Source: Rhodospirillaceae bacterium | GTDB taxonomy: Bacteria; Pseudomonadota; Alphaproteobacteria; Rhodospirillales; Rhodospirillaceae | DNA length: 64,000 nt | Reading direction: 5' to 3' | NCBI GenBank assembly: GCA_028822445.1 | Contig: JAPKDQ010000005.1 | Location: 62,001-126,000, forward strand | Notes under the pieces: generated by a model | Seen by the model: only the letters and a program-made list of their open reading frames with translations | What the model was told of the DNA's origin: nothing | Database searches by the model: none | Shown here: piece by piece, positions 18,455 to 27,364 of the stretch | Layout of the letters: each line of letters opens with the position of its first letter | Position numbering within the stretch: position 1 is the first letter of the stretch | Program-made: the position numbers and the translations under genes

Positions 18455-19357
18455 ATGGCTACCCCACACTACTGCATATTGAACAACAGAGCAGTTCTCG
18501 CAATATCTGGCGACGACCGCATCAGTTTTTTACAAGGTCTCGTGTCCAACGATGTTGAGCGAGTATCGCCCACACAGGCAATCTGGGCCGCATTCTTAAC
18601 GCCCCAAGGGAAGTTTCTGCATGAATTCATGATAGTAGATCATGGTGAACGCATATTGCTAGATTGCGAAGCAGGTCGCCGTGAAGACCTGCTAACACGA
18701 CTTAAGAGATTCCGACTTCGCTCGAAGGTGGAAATCACAGCAGATGACACCTTGTCCATCTCGGTGGCTTGGGGAAACACTGTATCTTCAATGCTTAGTT
18801 TGCCAGAGCAGCCTGGAGGTGCAACGCAAACAGAAACCGGTGTCCTATATAGAGATCCGCGACTGACAAGTGCTGGTGCAAGGTGTATCGCGGCGACCGA
18901 AACCATGAAAAAAGTATTTGGTCATGCTGGTTTCGCCGAGGCAGCTGCATCAGCCTATGACGCCCATCGCATTCAGCATGGTCTACCCGATGGCAGCCGA
19001 GATTTAGAGGTCGATAAAGCGCTCCTTCTTGAAAATGGCTTCGAAGAACTCGGCGGAGTGGATTTCCAAAAGGGCTGCTACATCGGGCAAGAGTTAACGG
19101 CGAGAACCCGTTACAGAGCCTTAATCAAGAAACGTCTCATTCCAGTTAAGATAGACGGCGACGCACCAACACCCGGAACATTGTTATCAGTCGATGGAAA
19201 AGAAGCCGGTGAAATGAAGACGTCAGCTGGTGGGCATGGATTAGCCCTTGTGAGGCTCGCGCAGTGGCGAGCGTCTGCAGACGGCACCCTCTCTTCGGGG
19301 AGCACGATTCTTAAACCCGAACCGGTACCCTGGATGGTGCTTCCACAAGGCCCATAA
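18455..19357 (+). CDS. ygfZ: YgfZ/GcvT-domain folate-binding protein
   Basis: 300 residues with the family signature KGCYIGQELTAR near residue 208 and an N-terminal GcvT-like fold (RISFLQGLVSNDV). YgfZ homologues bind folate and help make or repair certain iron-sulfur enzymes, including some tRNA-modifying ones. Length is close to the usual 300-330. It is alone on the plus strand and diverges from the glycosyltransferase run, with 138 bases between the start codons that would hold both promoters. Confidence 0.9.
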   Translation: MATPHYCILNNRAVLAISGDDRISFLQGLVSNDVERVSPTQAIWAAFLTPQGKFLHEFMIVDHGERILLDCEAGRREDLLTRLKRFRLRSKVEITADDTLSISVAWGNTVSSMLSLPEQPGGATQTETGVLYRDPRLTSAGARCIAATETMKKVFGHAGFAEAAASAYDAHRIQHGLPDGSRDLEVDKALLLENGFEELGGVDFQKGCYIGQELTARTRYRALIKKRLIPVKIDGDAPTPGTLLSVDGKEAGEMKTSAGGHGLALVRLAQWRASADGTLSSGSTILKPEPVPWMVLPQGP

Positions 19358-19391
19358 GTAAAAACGAAAGTAATAGCGACAGCCTCTGGTC

Positions 19392-19688
19392 CTATTGCTC
19401 TGGTCCGTAGCTGCCATCCCGTCGCTGCTGCTGCCATGTGCGGCCAGCATTAAGAGAGCGTCCGCCACCTGGCCCGATAGATTGGCCTCCGCCATGTCCA
19501 ATCGACAGACCACCACCAGGACCGATTGATCGTCCACCACCTAGCCCAATAGAAAGCCCTCCGCCTGGACCGATGGAGTCACAGCCGCCTGGACCTATTG
19601 AGTTGGGGATGCATTTGAATGCGCCCTACGCCTACGTCGTTGTCGATGCAATAACGCCAAGGAAAATCGTCACCAAAGCATATTTCAT
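19392..19688 (-). pseudogene. Secreted octapeptide-repeat protein with two amber codons
   Basis: A 98-codon frame from ATG 19688 with a good ribosome site (GGGAGG). Residues 1-18 look like a signal peptide. Codons 19 and 21 are both TAG, at the expected cleavage region (TTT-stop-A-stop-GAFKC). The mature part then has six octapeptide repeats of the form SIGPGGGx (variants with L or H at position 4), coded by 24-base DNA repeats at about 19450-19600, and a basic tail ending YGPEQ. I recall such glycine-rich secreted proteins in other proteobacteria; their function is unknown. As read, only an 18-residue peptide would be made, so it is called a pseudogene unless TAG is read through. Confidence 0.7.
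19450..19600. repeat. 24-base tandem repeats coding SIGPGGGx
   Basis: Six imperfect copies of a 24-base unit, seen on the plus strand as CCACCNGGNCCNATNGA-like blocks and on the minus strand as SIGPGGGx codons. They form the repeat part of the broken secreted-protein gene at 19392-19688. Confidence 0.8.
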
Positions 19689-20022
19689 AGAGCCCTCCCG
19701 GTTCTGCGCGTATGGTGCTATCTCTACAATCAGGAAGCAACGATGCTCAGAAATAACCTGCTAGAGGCAGCACCCAATTCTAGTAGATAGGTAACCTCGC
19801 ACATACATTTTATATTCAATTCAGTGGCACAAACTGGTACAAAGCCGCCACTGAAAAAGCCATGGTTTCTAAGGTGTTTAGGCGGAAGTAGGATAATCCC
19901 TCCCTCTCTCCGCCATCGTCGTAACAGAACGCTCTACAGCTGAAGAATTAGCGTCGGGAATTGTGCTACTTAAACCCTACGATTGGCATCTACACCGACG
20001 AGTGACACTCTAGTAATTTAAC
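19689..20022. other. Gap with a tRNA-Ser 3'-end-like fragment
   Basis: A 334-base gap between two minus-strand genes. At 19891-19915 the plus strand reads GGATAATCCC followed by TCCCTCTCTCCGCCA, which resembles the T-arm and acceptor end of a tRNA-Ser but lacks the TTCGA core of the T loop and any 5' half. Such fragments are common where an integrative element has left or entered a tRNA gene. No integrase is present. Otherwise I see nothing in this stretch; it would hold the 3' end of the ppdK transcript. Confidence 0.35.
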
Positions 20023-22908
20023 CTACTTCTTCGCGTTCAACGCCGCCTGTGCCGCTGCTAAACGCGCGACTGGAACGCGATAAGGTGAACAAGACACGTA
20101 ATCAAGTCCTATTTCCTGGCAGAACGCAATTGAGTCTGGGTCACCCCCATGTTCACCACAAATGCCAAGTTTGATCGTGCTCCGTGTTTGACGGCCGCGC
20201 TCAACTGCGATTTCAATCAGTTCACCGACACCTTCCCGGTCTAAAGTAGCAAACGGGTCACGCTCATAGATCCCTTTAGCAGTATAAACTTCGAGCACTG
20301 GCGCACAGTCGTCACGAGACATCCCGAGCGTAGTCTGCGTTAAATCGTTAGTTCCAAAACTAAAGAACTCTGCTGTCTCAGCGAGATCACCCGCACGCAA
20401 TGCTGCACGCGGCAATTCAATCATTGTCCCAACCGTATATTCAACCGCCTGCCCCGCTTTTGCGAAGACATCTTGGGCCGTGTCATCCACAACCGTCTTC
20501 ATCAGATCTAGTTCCATCTTGGTGCCGACCAAGGGTACCATAATCTCGGGGAGAACTTCGGCGCCGCCCTGTACGACTTCGATCGCGGCCTCAAAGATTG
20601 CCCTAGCTTGCATCGCATATATTTCTGGGTACGTGATGCCAAGGCGGCAACCTCTATGGCCAAGCATCGGATTCAATTCAGCCAGACGGATAAGCGCATT
20701 CTGGACTGTTTCGATTGATACCCCTGATAACTCAGCCACCTCAGAAATTTCAGATTCACTATGCGGCAAGAACTCATGAAGCGGCGGATCAAGGAGCCGA
20801 ACCGTAACTGGTAAGCCAGCCATGATCTTGAAGAGATTGACGAAGTCACCACGTTGGTGTGGCAGGAGCCGATTCAGGGCGGACGTCCGCCCTCCTTCAT
20901 CCACAGCCAAAATCATTTGCCGAATGCTAATAATGCGGTCTTGATCAAAAAACATGTGTTCGGTGCGACAAAGGCCGATCCCTTCGGCGCCAAAATTACG
21001 CGCGGTCTCGGCATCAGTTGGCGTTTCCGCATTCGCGCGCACTTTCAAGGTTCGAATATCGTCGACCCATTCCATAATGGTGCCGAAGTCACCCGTCATT
21101 TCCGGTTCGATTGTCGCCACACGACCGACAAAGACTTCACCTGTAGAGCCGTCCAGGGTCAGAAGGTCACCCTCATGCAAGATTTCATCCCGGACCCTTA
21201 AGAATTTAACTTTCGCATCGACCTGAATTTCACCAGCACCAGAGACGCAAGGCGTGCCCATGCCACGTGCAACCACGGCCGCGTGGCTGGTCATCCCGCC
21301 GCGGGTGGTCAGAATCCCCTCAGCAACGTGCATGCCACCGATGTCGTCAGGGCTAGTTTCACGCCGAACAAGGATGACTTTCTCGCCCTTCTTGACCCAG
21401 TCTTCAGCTTCCTCAGCCGTAAAAACGACTTTTCCAGAAGCCGCGCCTGGCGACGCGGGGAGGCCTCGAGACAGCATTGTCCTTGGCGCGTCCGGATCAA
21501 GCATGGGGTGAAGAAGTTGATCCAATTGACCAGTGTCTATCCGGGCAACTGCCTCCTCACGGGTGATCAGCCCCTCGTTCGCCATATCAACCGCGATCTT
21601 AAGAGATGCCTTCGCACTTCGCTTACCGCCACGTGTTTGCAGCATCCAAAGCTTACCTGTCTGGATGGTGAATTCCATGTCCTGCATATCGCGGTAGTGG
21701 CGCTCGAGCTTGTCCCGTACGGCGACAAGTTCGCGATACATTTCTGGCATGGCCTCTTCCATTGCTGGAAGCTTCGAGTCTTGGGCGTTCTTGCCAGCAA
21801 TCGTGATTTGCTGCGGTGTCCGAATACCGGCGACAACATCCTCACCCTGCGCGTTGATGAGATACTCGCCGTAAAATTCGTTATCTCCAACCGAGGGATC
21901 ACGAGAAAAACAGACGCCCGTCGCACAATCATTGCCCATATTGCCGAAAACCATGGACTGGATGTTGACGGCCGTCCCCCAAACGTCCGGAATGTCGTGC
22001 AAACGCCGATACGTGATAGCCCGCTGATTCATCCAACTGCCAAAAACGGCGCCGATTGCACCCCAAAGCTGGTCTTGCGGGCTCTGAGGAAAGGGCTGCC
22101 CGGAATCTTTTTCGACCGTTGCCTTGTATACAGAGACCAACTCTTTGAGGTCGTCGGCGGTCAAATCTGTATCCTGATCAACGCCCTTATCTTCTTTGGC
22201 TAAGTCGAGAAGTTCTTCAAAGGTGTAATGATCGACGCCGAGAACAACATCAGAGTACATCTGAATAAATCTGCGGTAGCTGTCATATGCGAACCGCGCA
22301 TCGCTAGACTTCTTTGCGAGCCCCTCTACCGTTTCATCGTTTAGGCCGAGGTTTAAGACCGTATCCATCATGCCCGGCATGGAAGCCCGTGCGCCTGATC
22401 GAACAGAAACAAGAAGCGGATTATTGGAATCTCCAAACTTGGCACCAGTCGTAGCCTCGATCCGAGCCAGGCCATTATTCACTTGCTCGACAAGGTCGCT
22501 CGGATAAACGCGCCCATTCGCATAAAAAAAAGTGCAAACTCCGGTCGTAATGGTAAACCCTGGCGGCACCGGAACACCAATGGCACTCATCTCCGCAAGA
22601 TTTGCACCCTTCCCGCCGAGGAAATCCCGCATTTCGGCGCGGCCATCGGCCTCCCCATCGCCAAAAAAGTAGACCCACTTGCCCTCGGTTTCTGACGGGG
22701 CCTGTATAACACTATTAGCAGGATATAAATCCGGTCTGAGATCGCTGCGCGTGACCTCTCCGTTCGTTGCACCCTCAACCGCAATAACCCTCTCTGCTGG
22801 AACACGATGCCACTGACTGATCGCTTGGGGCGTCACGTTAATTGTCCTTGCCAAGGCCGCGGTTCCGCCAGCTGTGTTGATTGCTCTTTCAAGGGCCGTA
22901 TCGCGCAT
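20023..22908 (-). CDS. ppdK: Pyruvate, phosphate dikinase with N-terminal YdaS/Cro-like HTH domain
   Basis: 961 residues. Residues about 3-66 match the YdaS/Cro-type helix-turn-helix (ERAINTAGGTAALARTINVT, PQAISQWHRVPAERVIAVEG, ending LRPDLYP). After a short linker the dikinase begins with GKWVYFFGDG (residue about 74) and is complete: ATP-grasp with LGGKGANLAEM, the phosphohistidine motif GGMTSHAAVVARG, and the PEP domain with CGEHGGDP near the end. It interconverts pyruvate, ATP and phosphate with PEP, AMP and pyrophosphate. Normal length is about 880-890, so the HTH is an addition. No in-frame start exists between the HTH and the dikinase, so the fusion is the expressed product. ATG 22908 has GGCGGGAC upstream, and palindromes lie just before it. 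Confidence 0.93.
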   Translation of the reverse strand: MRDTALERAINTAGGTAALARTINVTPQAISQWHRVPAERVIAVEGATNGEVTRSDLRPDLYPANSVIQAPSETEGKWVYFFGDGEADGRAEMRDFLGGKGANLAEMSAIGVPVPPGFTITTGVCTFFYANGRVYPSDLVEQVNNGLARIEATTGAKFGDSNNPLLVSVRSGARASMPGMMDTVLNLGLNDETVEGLAKKSSDARFAYDSYRRFIQMYSDVVLGVDHYTFEELLDLAKEDKGVDQDTDLTADDLKELVSVYKATVEKDSGQPFPQSPQDQLWGAIGAVFGSWMNQRAITYRRLHDIPDVWGTAVNIQSMVFGNMGNDCATGVCFSRDPSVGDNEFYGEYLINAQGEDVVAGIRTPQQITIAGKNAQDSKLPAMEEAMPEMYRELVAVRDKLERHYRDMQDMEFTIQTGKLWMLQTRGGKRSAKASLKIAVDMANEGLITREEAVARIDTGQLDQLLHPMLDPDAPRTMLSRGLPASPGAASGKVVFTAEEAEDWVKKGEKVILVRRETSPDDIGGMHVAEGILTTRGGMTSHAAVVARGMGTPCVSGAGEIQVDAKVKFLRVRDEILHEGDLLTLDGSTGEVFVGRVATIEPEMTGDFGTIMEWVDDIRTLKVRANAETPTDAETARNFGAEGIGLCRTEHMFFDQDRIISIRQMILAVDEGGRTSALNRLLPHQRGDFVNLFKIMAGLPVTVRLLDPPLHEFLPHSESEISEVAELSGVSIETVQNALIRLAELNPMLGHRGCRLGITYPEIYAMQARAIFEAAIEVVQGGAEVLPEIMVPLVGTKMELDLMKTVVDDTAQDVFAKAGQAVEYTVGTMIELPRAALRAGDLAETAEFFSFGTNDLTQTTLGMSRDDCAPVLEVYTAKGIYERDPFATLDREGVGELIEIAVERGRQTRSTIKLGICGEHGGDPDSIAFCQEIGLDYVSCSPYRVPVARLAAAQAALNAKK

Positions 22909-22930
22909 AAGTGTCCCGCCTTAGTCTCAG

Positions 22931-22995
22931 GTGTAAGTAAGACAAAAATGTAAGTTAAGTCATGCTTACATAAGGAAAAAGTAAGTATTACTTAC
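22931..22995. promoter_or_regulatory. ppdK: Cluster of GTAAGTA palindromes before ppdK
   Basis: Three related sites 22-87 bases before the ppdK start: a half-site TGTAAGTAA at 22932-22940; ATGTAAG-N9-CTTACAT at 22949-22971; and the perfect palindrome GTAAGTA-T-TACTTAC at 22981-22995. Palindrome centres are 28 bases apart. This is the layout of a repressor operator array, and the encoded protein itself starts with a Cro-like HTH, so autoregulation is inferred. Confidence 0.6.
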
Positions 22996-23095
22996 AAATA
23001 AGCAGCATGAAAAGCCAGCAAATGGCTCCAAACCGCAAACCTTAGGGATTCAGCGGGGATGGGGTGCAAAGAACGAGCTTACACGCGCTAGGAAC

Positions 23096-25168
23096 CTAGC
23101 CCTCGATATTAGAAAATACGGCAATCTGATCCATAACCGACCCGATTCGGGCCAAAAGGTTCAGGTTTGCAAACCGTATACCCTGATCGTCGGCGTTAAC
23201 GGTGACATTCTCGAAGAAAACATCGAGGGGTTCCCGCAAGGTCGCAAGTGCCATCATGGCGGAGGCGAAGTCTTCAATCTTAAGGGCATCGGTGACAGAG
23301 GCCTCAACGGTGGCAAGACCCTTCGCCAAAGCCTGAGCATCGCCCACTTCAAGTACCTCTAATACATATTCACCCGAGAATGGTACACCATTCTTCTTCT
23401 CTTCAATTCGCACAATATTAGCTGCGCGCTTATAGGCCGTAAGCAGGTTCGACCCATCTTCACTGCCAAGGAAGGCCGAGAGCGCATCAACGCGCGCCAT
23501 AAGACGTACGAGATCATCTTCATTACCAACAGCGAACACAGCCGCAATAAGGTCGTGCCGAACGCCGCCCTCCTTAAGAAATACCTTTAGGCGGTCTGCA
23601 AAAAAGCCCAAGAGATCTGAGCTAGATTGTGCTTGCTCTGATTTGAGAACAGCACCGTATCCAGCGTGAGCCTGAGCAAAGACATCTCCCAAAGGCAGCC
23701 GCAGCTTATTCTCGAGGATAAGCCGGATTACGCCTAAGGCAGCGCGGCGAAGCGCATAAGGGTCTTTCGACCCCGTAGGCTTTTGGTCGATGCCAAAGAA
23801 CCCAGCCAAAGTGTCAACCTTATCGGCAAGAGCGACACAGACACTTACGGAAGAGGACGGACAAACATCGGAAGGACCGAGAGGAGAATAGTGCTCTGCA
23901 ATCGCCTCGCAAACGGCGGGGCTCTCGCCATCCTGCTGCGCATAATACCGGCCCATAACCCCTTGAAGATCAGGGAACTCGGCAACCATCCCGGTCGACA
24001 GGTCGGCTTTGCACAACTGCGCCGCACGGCGCACATCTGCCGACCCAACACCACCCATTTTCTCCGCAATTGATGCCGCCAACGCTCCAAGACGGTTAAC
24101 TTTATCAAGCACCGTGCCAAGGTCGGCCTGAAATACGCGCTCTTGAAGTTTATCAACACGCGTTTCTAATTTCTTCTGACGATCTAAGTCCCAGAAGAAC
24201 TTCGCGTCAGATAACCGGGCCCGAAGAACTCTCTCGTTACCCGCAATGATCGCTTGGCCATTGTCTGGCGTTTCAATGTTGGCGACCAACGCATAGCGAT
24301 TGGAGAACGCACCATCTGACGTTACAAGAGCAAAGTACTTTTGATGCTTACGCATGGCAGACGTCAGTACTTCTGACGGCACATCCATGAATTCATCATC
24401 GATAGTACCGAGTAAAGGAACCGGCCATTCGACCAAGCCCGTCACTTCATCGAGGAGGCCTGGATCATCCGGCAACGTCAAACTTTCGGACCTTGCAAGC
24501 TTCTCAATTCCGTCGGCAATAAGTGTGCGGCGGTGTTCTTGATTAACCATAACTTTAGCTGCGGTGAGCTTTTCTAAATACTCATCAAATCCGCTAGCTT
24601 GTATTGGACCAGGCGCTAAGAAGCGATGGCCAACGGTCGTATCTGTCGCAGGAACATCGGCATACGTGACAGTCACGACCGCGCCATCAAACACGCAAAG
24701 AATGCCGTGAAGAGGCCGAACCCAGCGGGTATCGCCGGATGCCCATCGCATGGATTTTGGCCAGGGCAACGCTGACAAGGCCGCCTCGATGACACCCTTA
24801 AGGACGTCTGACGTGGCCCGGCCTTTCCGCTCAACGACTGCAAAATAGAACTTGCCCTTGGGGAGCTCTCTAATTTCAGCACCGTCTACGGAAGATAAAC
24901 CGTTAGCTTTTAGAAACCCTTCAATGGCTTTATCCGGTGCTGCAACGCCTGGGCCTTTGCGCTCATCTGTCACGTCTGGCTGTGACGTAGGAATACCGTC
25001 GACCACAAGGGACAAACGGCGCGGACCGAAATAAGCATCCAGCCGAGAATATGTGAGGCCCGCTTCTTTAAGGCCATCAGCAATCAAGCGCTTGAAATCG
25101 TTAGCAGCCTTCCCCTGCATGCGCGCCGGGATTTCTTCAGAGAGAAGTTCTAATAGAAGTTCGGCCAT
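23096..25168 (-). CDS. glyS: Glycyl-tRNA synthetase beta subunit
   Basis: 690 residues, the usual length. It starts MAELLLELLSEEIPARMQGKA, with the conserved LSEEIPA motif, and continues with FGPRRL and a C-terminal DALR-like anticodon-binding end (FFENVTVNADD, RFANLNLLARIGSV). It forms the alpha2beta2 enzyme with GlyQ, whose gene is directly upstream with a 3-base gap. The gap to the next gene, ppdK, holds palindromes, so ppdK is probably separately controlled. Confidence 0.97.
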   Translation of the reverse strand: MAELLLELLSEEIPARMQGKAANDFKRLIADGLKEAGLTYSRLDAYFGPRRLSLVVDGIPTSQPDVTDERKGPGVAAPDKAIEGFLKANGLSSVDGAEIRELPKGKFYFAVVERKGRATSDVLKGVIEAALSALPWPKSMRWASGDTRWVRPLHGILCVFDGAVVTVTYADVPATDTTVGHRFLAPGPIQASGFDEYLEKLTAAKVMVNQEHRRTLIADGIEKLARSESLTLPDDPGLLDEVTGLVEWPVPLLGTIDDEFMDVPSEVLTSAMRKHQKYFALVTSDGAFSNRYALVANIETPDNGQAIIAGNERVLRARLSDAKFFWDLDRQKKLETRVDKLQERVFQADLGTVLDKVNRLGALAASIAEKMGGVGSADVRRAAQLCKADLSTGMVAEFPDLQGVMGRYYAQQDGESPAVCEAIAEHYSPLGPSDVCPSSSVSVCVALADKVDTLAGFFGIDQKPTGSKDPYALRRAALGVIRLILENKLRLPLGDVFAQAHAGYGAVLKSEQAQSSSDLLGFFADRLKVFLKEGGVRHDLIAAVFAVGNEDDLVRLMARVDALSAFLGSEDGSNLLTAYKRAANIVRIEEKKNGVPFSGEYVLEVLEVGDAQALAKGLATVEASVTDALKIEDFASAMMALATLREPLDVFFENVTVNADDQGIRFANLNLLARIGSVMDQIAVFSNIEG

Positions 25169-25171
25169 AAC

Positions 25172-26056
25172 TCAGCCCCCTCCATTCGAGCCTTGGCTTT
25201 CCAGCCAAGCTTCACAACACGCTTTTGCAAGCGTACGCACGCGACCGATATAAGCCGCCCGCTCCGTCACACTGATAACTCCACGCGCATCCAACAGGTT
25301 AAAGGCATGGCTTGCTTTGATGCAGTGGTCGTAAGCTGGCAACGCAACCTTGTTGTTCAGCAAGGACTGGCATTCAGCTTCTGAATCCGCGAAATGGCGC
25401 AACAACATGTCCGTATTCGCGTGCTCAAAATTGTACGCCGAATACTCGCGCTCAGCCTGAAGAAATATATCGCCGTAGCTCACGCCTTCGTCATTGAACG
25501 CAAGGTCGTAAACCCGCTCCACACCTTGGACATACATCGCGAGGCGCTCGAGGCCATAAGTCAGTTCAACAGCAACGGGCGAGCAATCAATACCGCCAAC
25601 TTGCTGGAAGTACGTAAACTGGGTGACTTCCATTCCGTCACACCAAACTTCCCAACCCAAGCCCCAGGCACCGAGCGTCGGGCTTTCCCAATCGTCTTCG
25701 ACAAAACGTATATCGTGCGCAAGGGGATCAATACCGATGGTCTTTAAGCTCTGCAGATAAAGGTCTTGGACATCTTTAGGCGATGGCTTGAGAATGACCT
25801 GAAACTGATAGTAGTGCTGCAACCGATTTGGGTTCTCGCCATAGCGACCATCCGTAGGCCGACGCGATGGCTGAACGTACGCCGCTTTCCAGGGCTTAGG
25901 CCCTAAGGCGCGCAACGTCGTCGCCGGATGAAAGGTACCCGCCCCCATTTCCATATCGTAGGGCTGCAAAATAATGCACCCCTGCTCCGCCCAGAAAGAC
26001 TGAAGCCTGAGAATAAGGCCCTGAAAACTGAGCTCCTTGCTTTGATCGGCGACCAT
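25172..26056 (-). CDS. glyQ: Glycyl-tRNA synthetase alpha subunit
   Basis: 294 residues from ATG 26056; a GTG ten codons earlier is possible. Class II catalytic subunit with [19 protein letters not shown], the motif 1-2 region [14 protein letters not shown] and [20 protein letters not shown], and [19 protein letters not shown]. It activates glycine and charges tRNA-Gly with the beta subunit encoded next. Length (290-310 in the family) supports either start. Confidence 0.96.
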   Translation of the reverse strand: MVADQSKELSFQGLILRLQSFWAEQGCIILQPYDMEMGAGTFHPATTLRALGPKPWKAAYVQPSRRPTDGRYGENPNRLQHYYQFQVILKPSPKDVQDLYLQSLKTIGIDPLAHDIRFVEDDWESPTLGAWGLGWEVWCDGMEVTQFTYFQQVGGIDCSPVAVELTYGLERLAMYVQGVERVYDLAFNDEGVSYGDIFLQAEREYSAYNFEHANTDMLLRHFADSEAECQSLLNNKVALPAYDHCIKASHAFNLLDARGVISVTERAAYIGRVRTLAKACCEAWLESQGSNGGG

Positions 26057-26185
26057 GGATGGAATCCACTTCGGATTGGAGTGCACTATGTGAGGGAAGC
26101 CCCCTCGGACAGGCGCAAGCTACCCGCCGAACTGGCAGGAATCAAGGCTTCCGACGTGCCCTAGAATAGTTACTCCTGTGACGTT

Positions 26186-26458
26186 CTATTTTTGCATCGG
26201 GCAGTCTTTGGCCACCCTGCCGCAGCCCGGGTTTGCCCCAGCCGCAGCATAGGCTCCACAGGCTGGACATGCGGCTAAATCTTCAACTTCTTGCGGTCCG
26301 GTCTCGGGGGCCTTCTCAGCATTAGCCCGCTTTCGTTTTCTCTTTGACTTTGGCTTCTGCTCGCCACCTGTTAGCATATTAATTTTACGATAGACCCACC
26401 ACACAGCCATGATCATCACAGCCGTAAAAAGAATCTTAGACAGACTAAACCCTAACAT
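26186..26458 (-). CDS. Small membrane-anchored zinc-ribbon-like protein
   Basis: 90 residues. One membrane helix near residues 5-22, then a very basic stretch (KPKSKRKRKRANAEK), then a cysteine-rich end: CPACGAY at about residue 64, a second cysteine in NPGCGR and a third in KDCPMQ. The four-cysteine arrangement suggests a metal-binding knuckle exposed on one side of the membrane. It lies 11 bases after the S49 peptidase gene, so both are probably one transcript. Function unknown; a similar small gene often follows this peptidase in alphaproteobacteria, as far as I recall. Confidence 0.7.
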   Translation of the reverse strand: MLGFSLSKILFTAVMIMAVWWVYRKINMLTGGEQKPKSKRKRKRANAEKAPETGPQEVEDLAACPACGAYAAAGANPGCGRVAKDCPMQK

Positions 26459-26469
26459 CGCCCGTCACC

Positions 26470-27333
26470 CTATAATCCGAAGCGAGCCCAAAGGGCGCGC
26501 TCCTCAGCCGCTGATATAAGGTCACGCGCAAAGTTACCACCAAAGGTGTCTGCCCCACCAAGGCGACGTTGTAGCCAACCCGCCTGACGCTGCACGGGCA
26601 TAAACCGAACTTTGTCGCCGAGTTTTTCTCTCATGACAGAACGCATTTCTCCCACGCCATCAATGAGCCCCTTCTTGAGGGCACGTTCACCGGTCCAAAC
26701 ATCACCATTGAACAGGGTCTTATCAGCCCCCTTTAGTTTTTCGCCGCGGCGGGATTTCACGTAAGCCTTAAACTGACCATGGATGTCTTTCTGCAGTTCC
26801 AAAACGCGCTGAACATCATCCGGATTCTCAGGCTTAAACGGGTCAAGCATGCTCTTGTTTTCGCCTTGCGCATAGACGCGGCGCTCAACTCCTATTTTCT
26901 CGAGCAAATCTGGAAATCCAAACGTTGCCGCAATGACACCGATCGAACCTAAGATTGACATAGGGCTGGCGTAAATTTCGTCAGCGCAACAAGCGAGCCA
27001 ATAACCACCAGACGCAGCAACGTCTTCAGCAAAGGCGTAAACAGGGACCTCTTTTTCTTCGGAGAGCTGGCGAATGCGACCAGCAATCAATTCAGACTGC
27101 ACTGGCGAGCCACCGGGCGAATTAATCACCAGAGCGACAGCCGCTACACCACGCTTCCCAAAGGCCCGGCGCAGCGGGGCCTCAAGTGTTGTCATGTTTA
27201 AGCCCTTACGACCGAGACCTGCCGCGCCAATAGCGCCACTCAGCCGGACGACACTGACCAATGGTGCACTACCACGGACCATGCCACCCCCAAACCGGGC
27301 CGCATATTCATTAAAGTGATCAATCATTGCCAT
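26470..27333 (-). CDS. S49 family serine peptidase (SppA/SohB-like)
   Basis: 287 residues from ATG 27333 (another ATG two codons later; the frame extends upstream into the preceding gene). ALVINSPGGSPVQSELI and the serine-nucleophile motif AASGGYWLACCADEIYA are present, then the lysine region AQGENKSMLDPF. It is the half-length SohB-type, cleaving signal peptides or other membrane-bound peptides. No clear membrane anchor is seen at this start. The start overlaps no other gene; the upstream methylase ends 31 bases before it. Confidence 0.88.
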   Translation of the reverse strand: MAMIDHFNEYAARFGGGMVRGSAPLVSVVRLSGAIGAAGLGRKGLNMTTLEAPLRRAFGKRGVAAVALVINSPGGSPVQSELIAGRIRQLSEEKEVPVYAFAEDVAASGGYWLACCADEIYASPMSILGSIGVIAATFGFPDLLEKIGVERRVYAQGENKSMLDPFKPENPDDVQRVLELQKDIHGQFKAYVKSRRGEKLKGADKTLFNGDVWTGERALKKGLIDGVGEMRSVMREKLGDKVRFMPVQRQAGWLQRRLGGADTFGGNFARDLISAAEERALWARFGL

Positions 27334-27364
27334 TGGAGCACCATAGACGTGCAATTCGGTTTGG

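Noticed and set aside
19450..19600. Possible CRISPR array from evenly spaced repeats
   Set aside because: The units are contiguous 24-base coding repeats without unique spacers, and no cas gene is near.
19438..19764. A proline-rich plus-strand frame (PPPGPID repeats)
   Set aside because: The minus strand gives a signal peptide, ribosome site and the SIGPGGGx repeats of a known type of secreted protein; the plus strand is its mirror.
21283..22203. A 306-codon open frame on the plus strand opposite ppdK
   Set aside because: It lies wholly within the certain ppdK gene, has no ribosome site, and its composition is what antisense of a GC-balanced gene gives.
20023..22908. HTH region of ppdK as a separate upstream antitoxin-like gene joined by error
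   Set aside because: Frame is continuous, no second start codon lies before the dikinase, and the linker is short and clean; kept as a fusion, though a sequencing error cannot be fully excluded.
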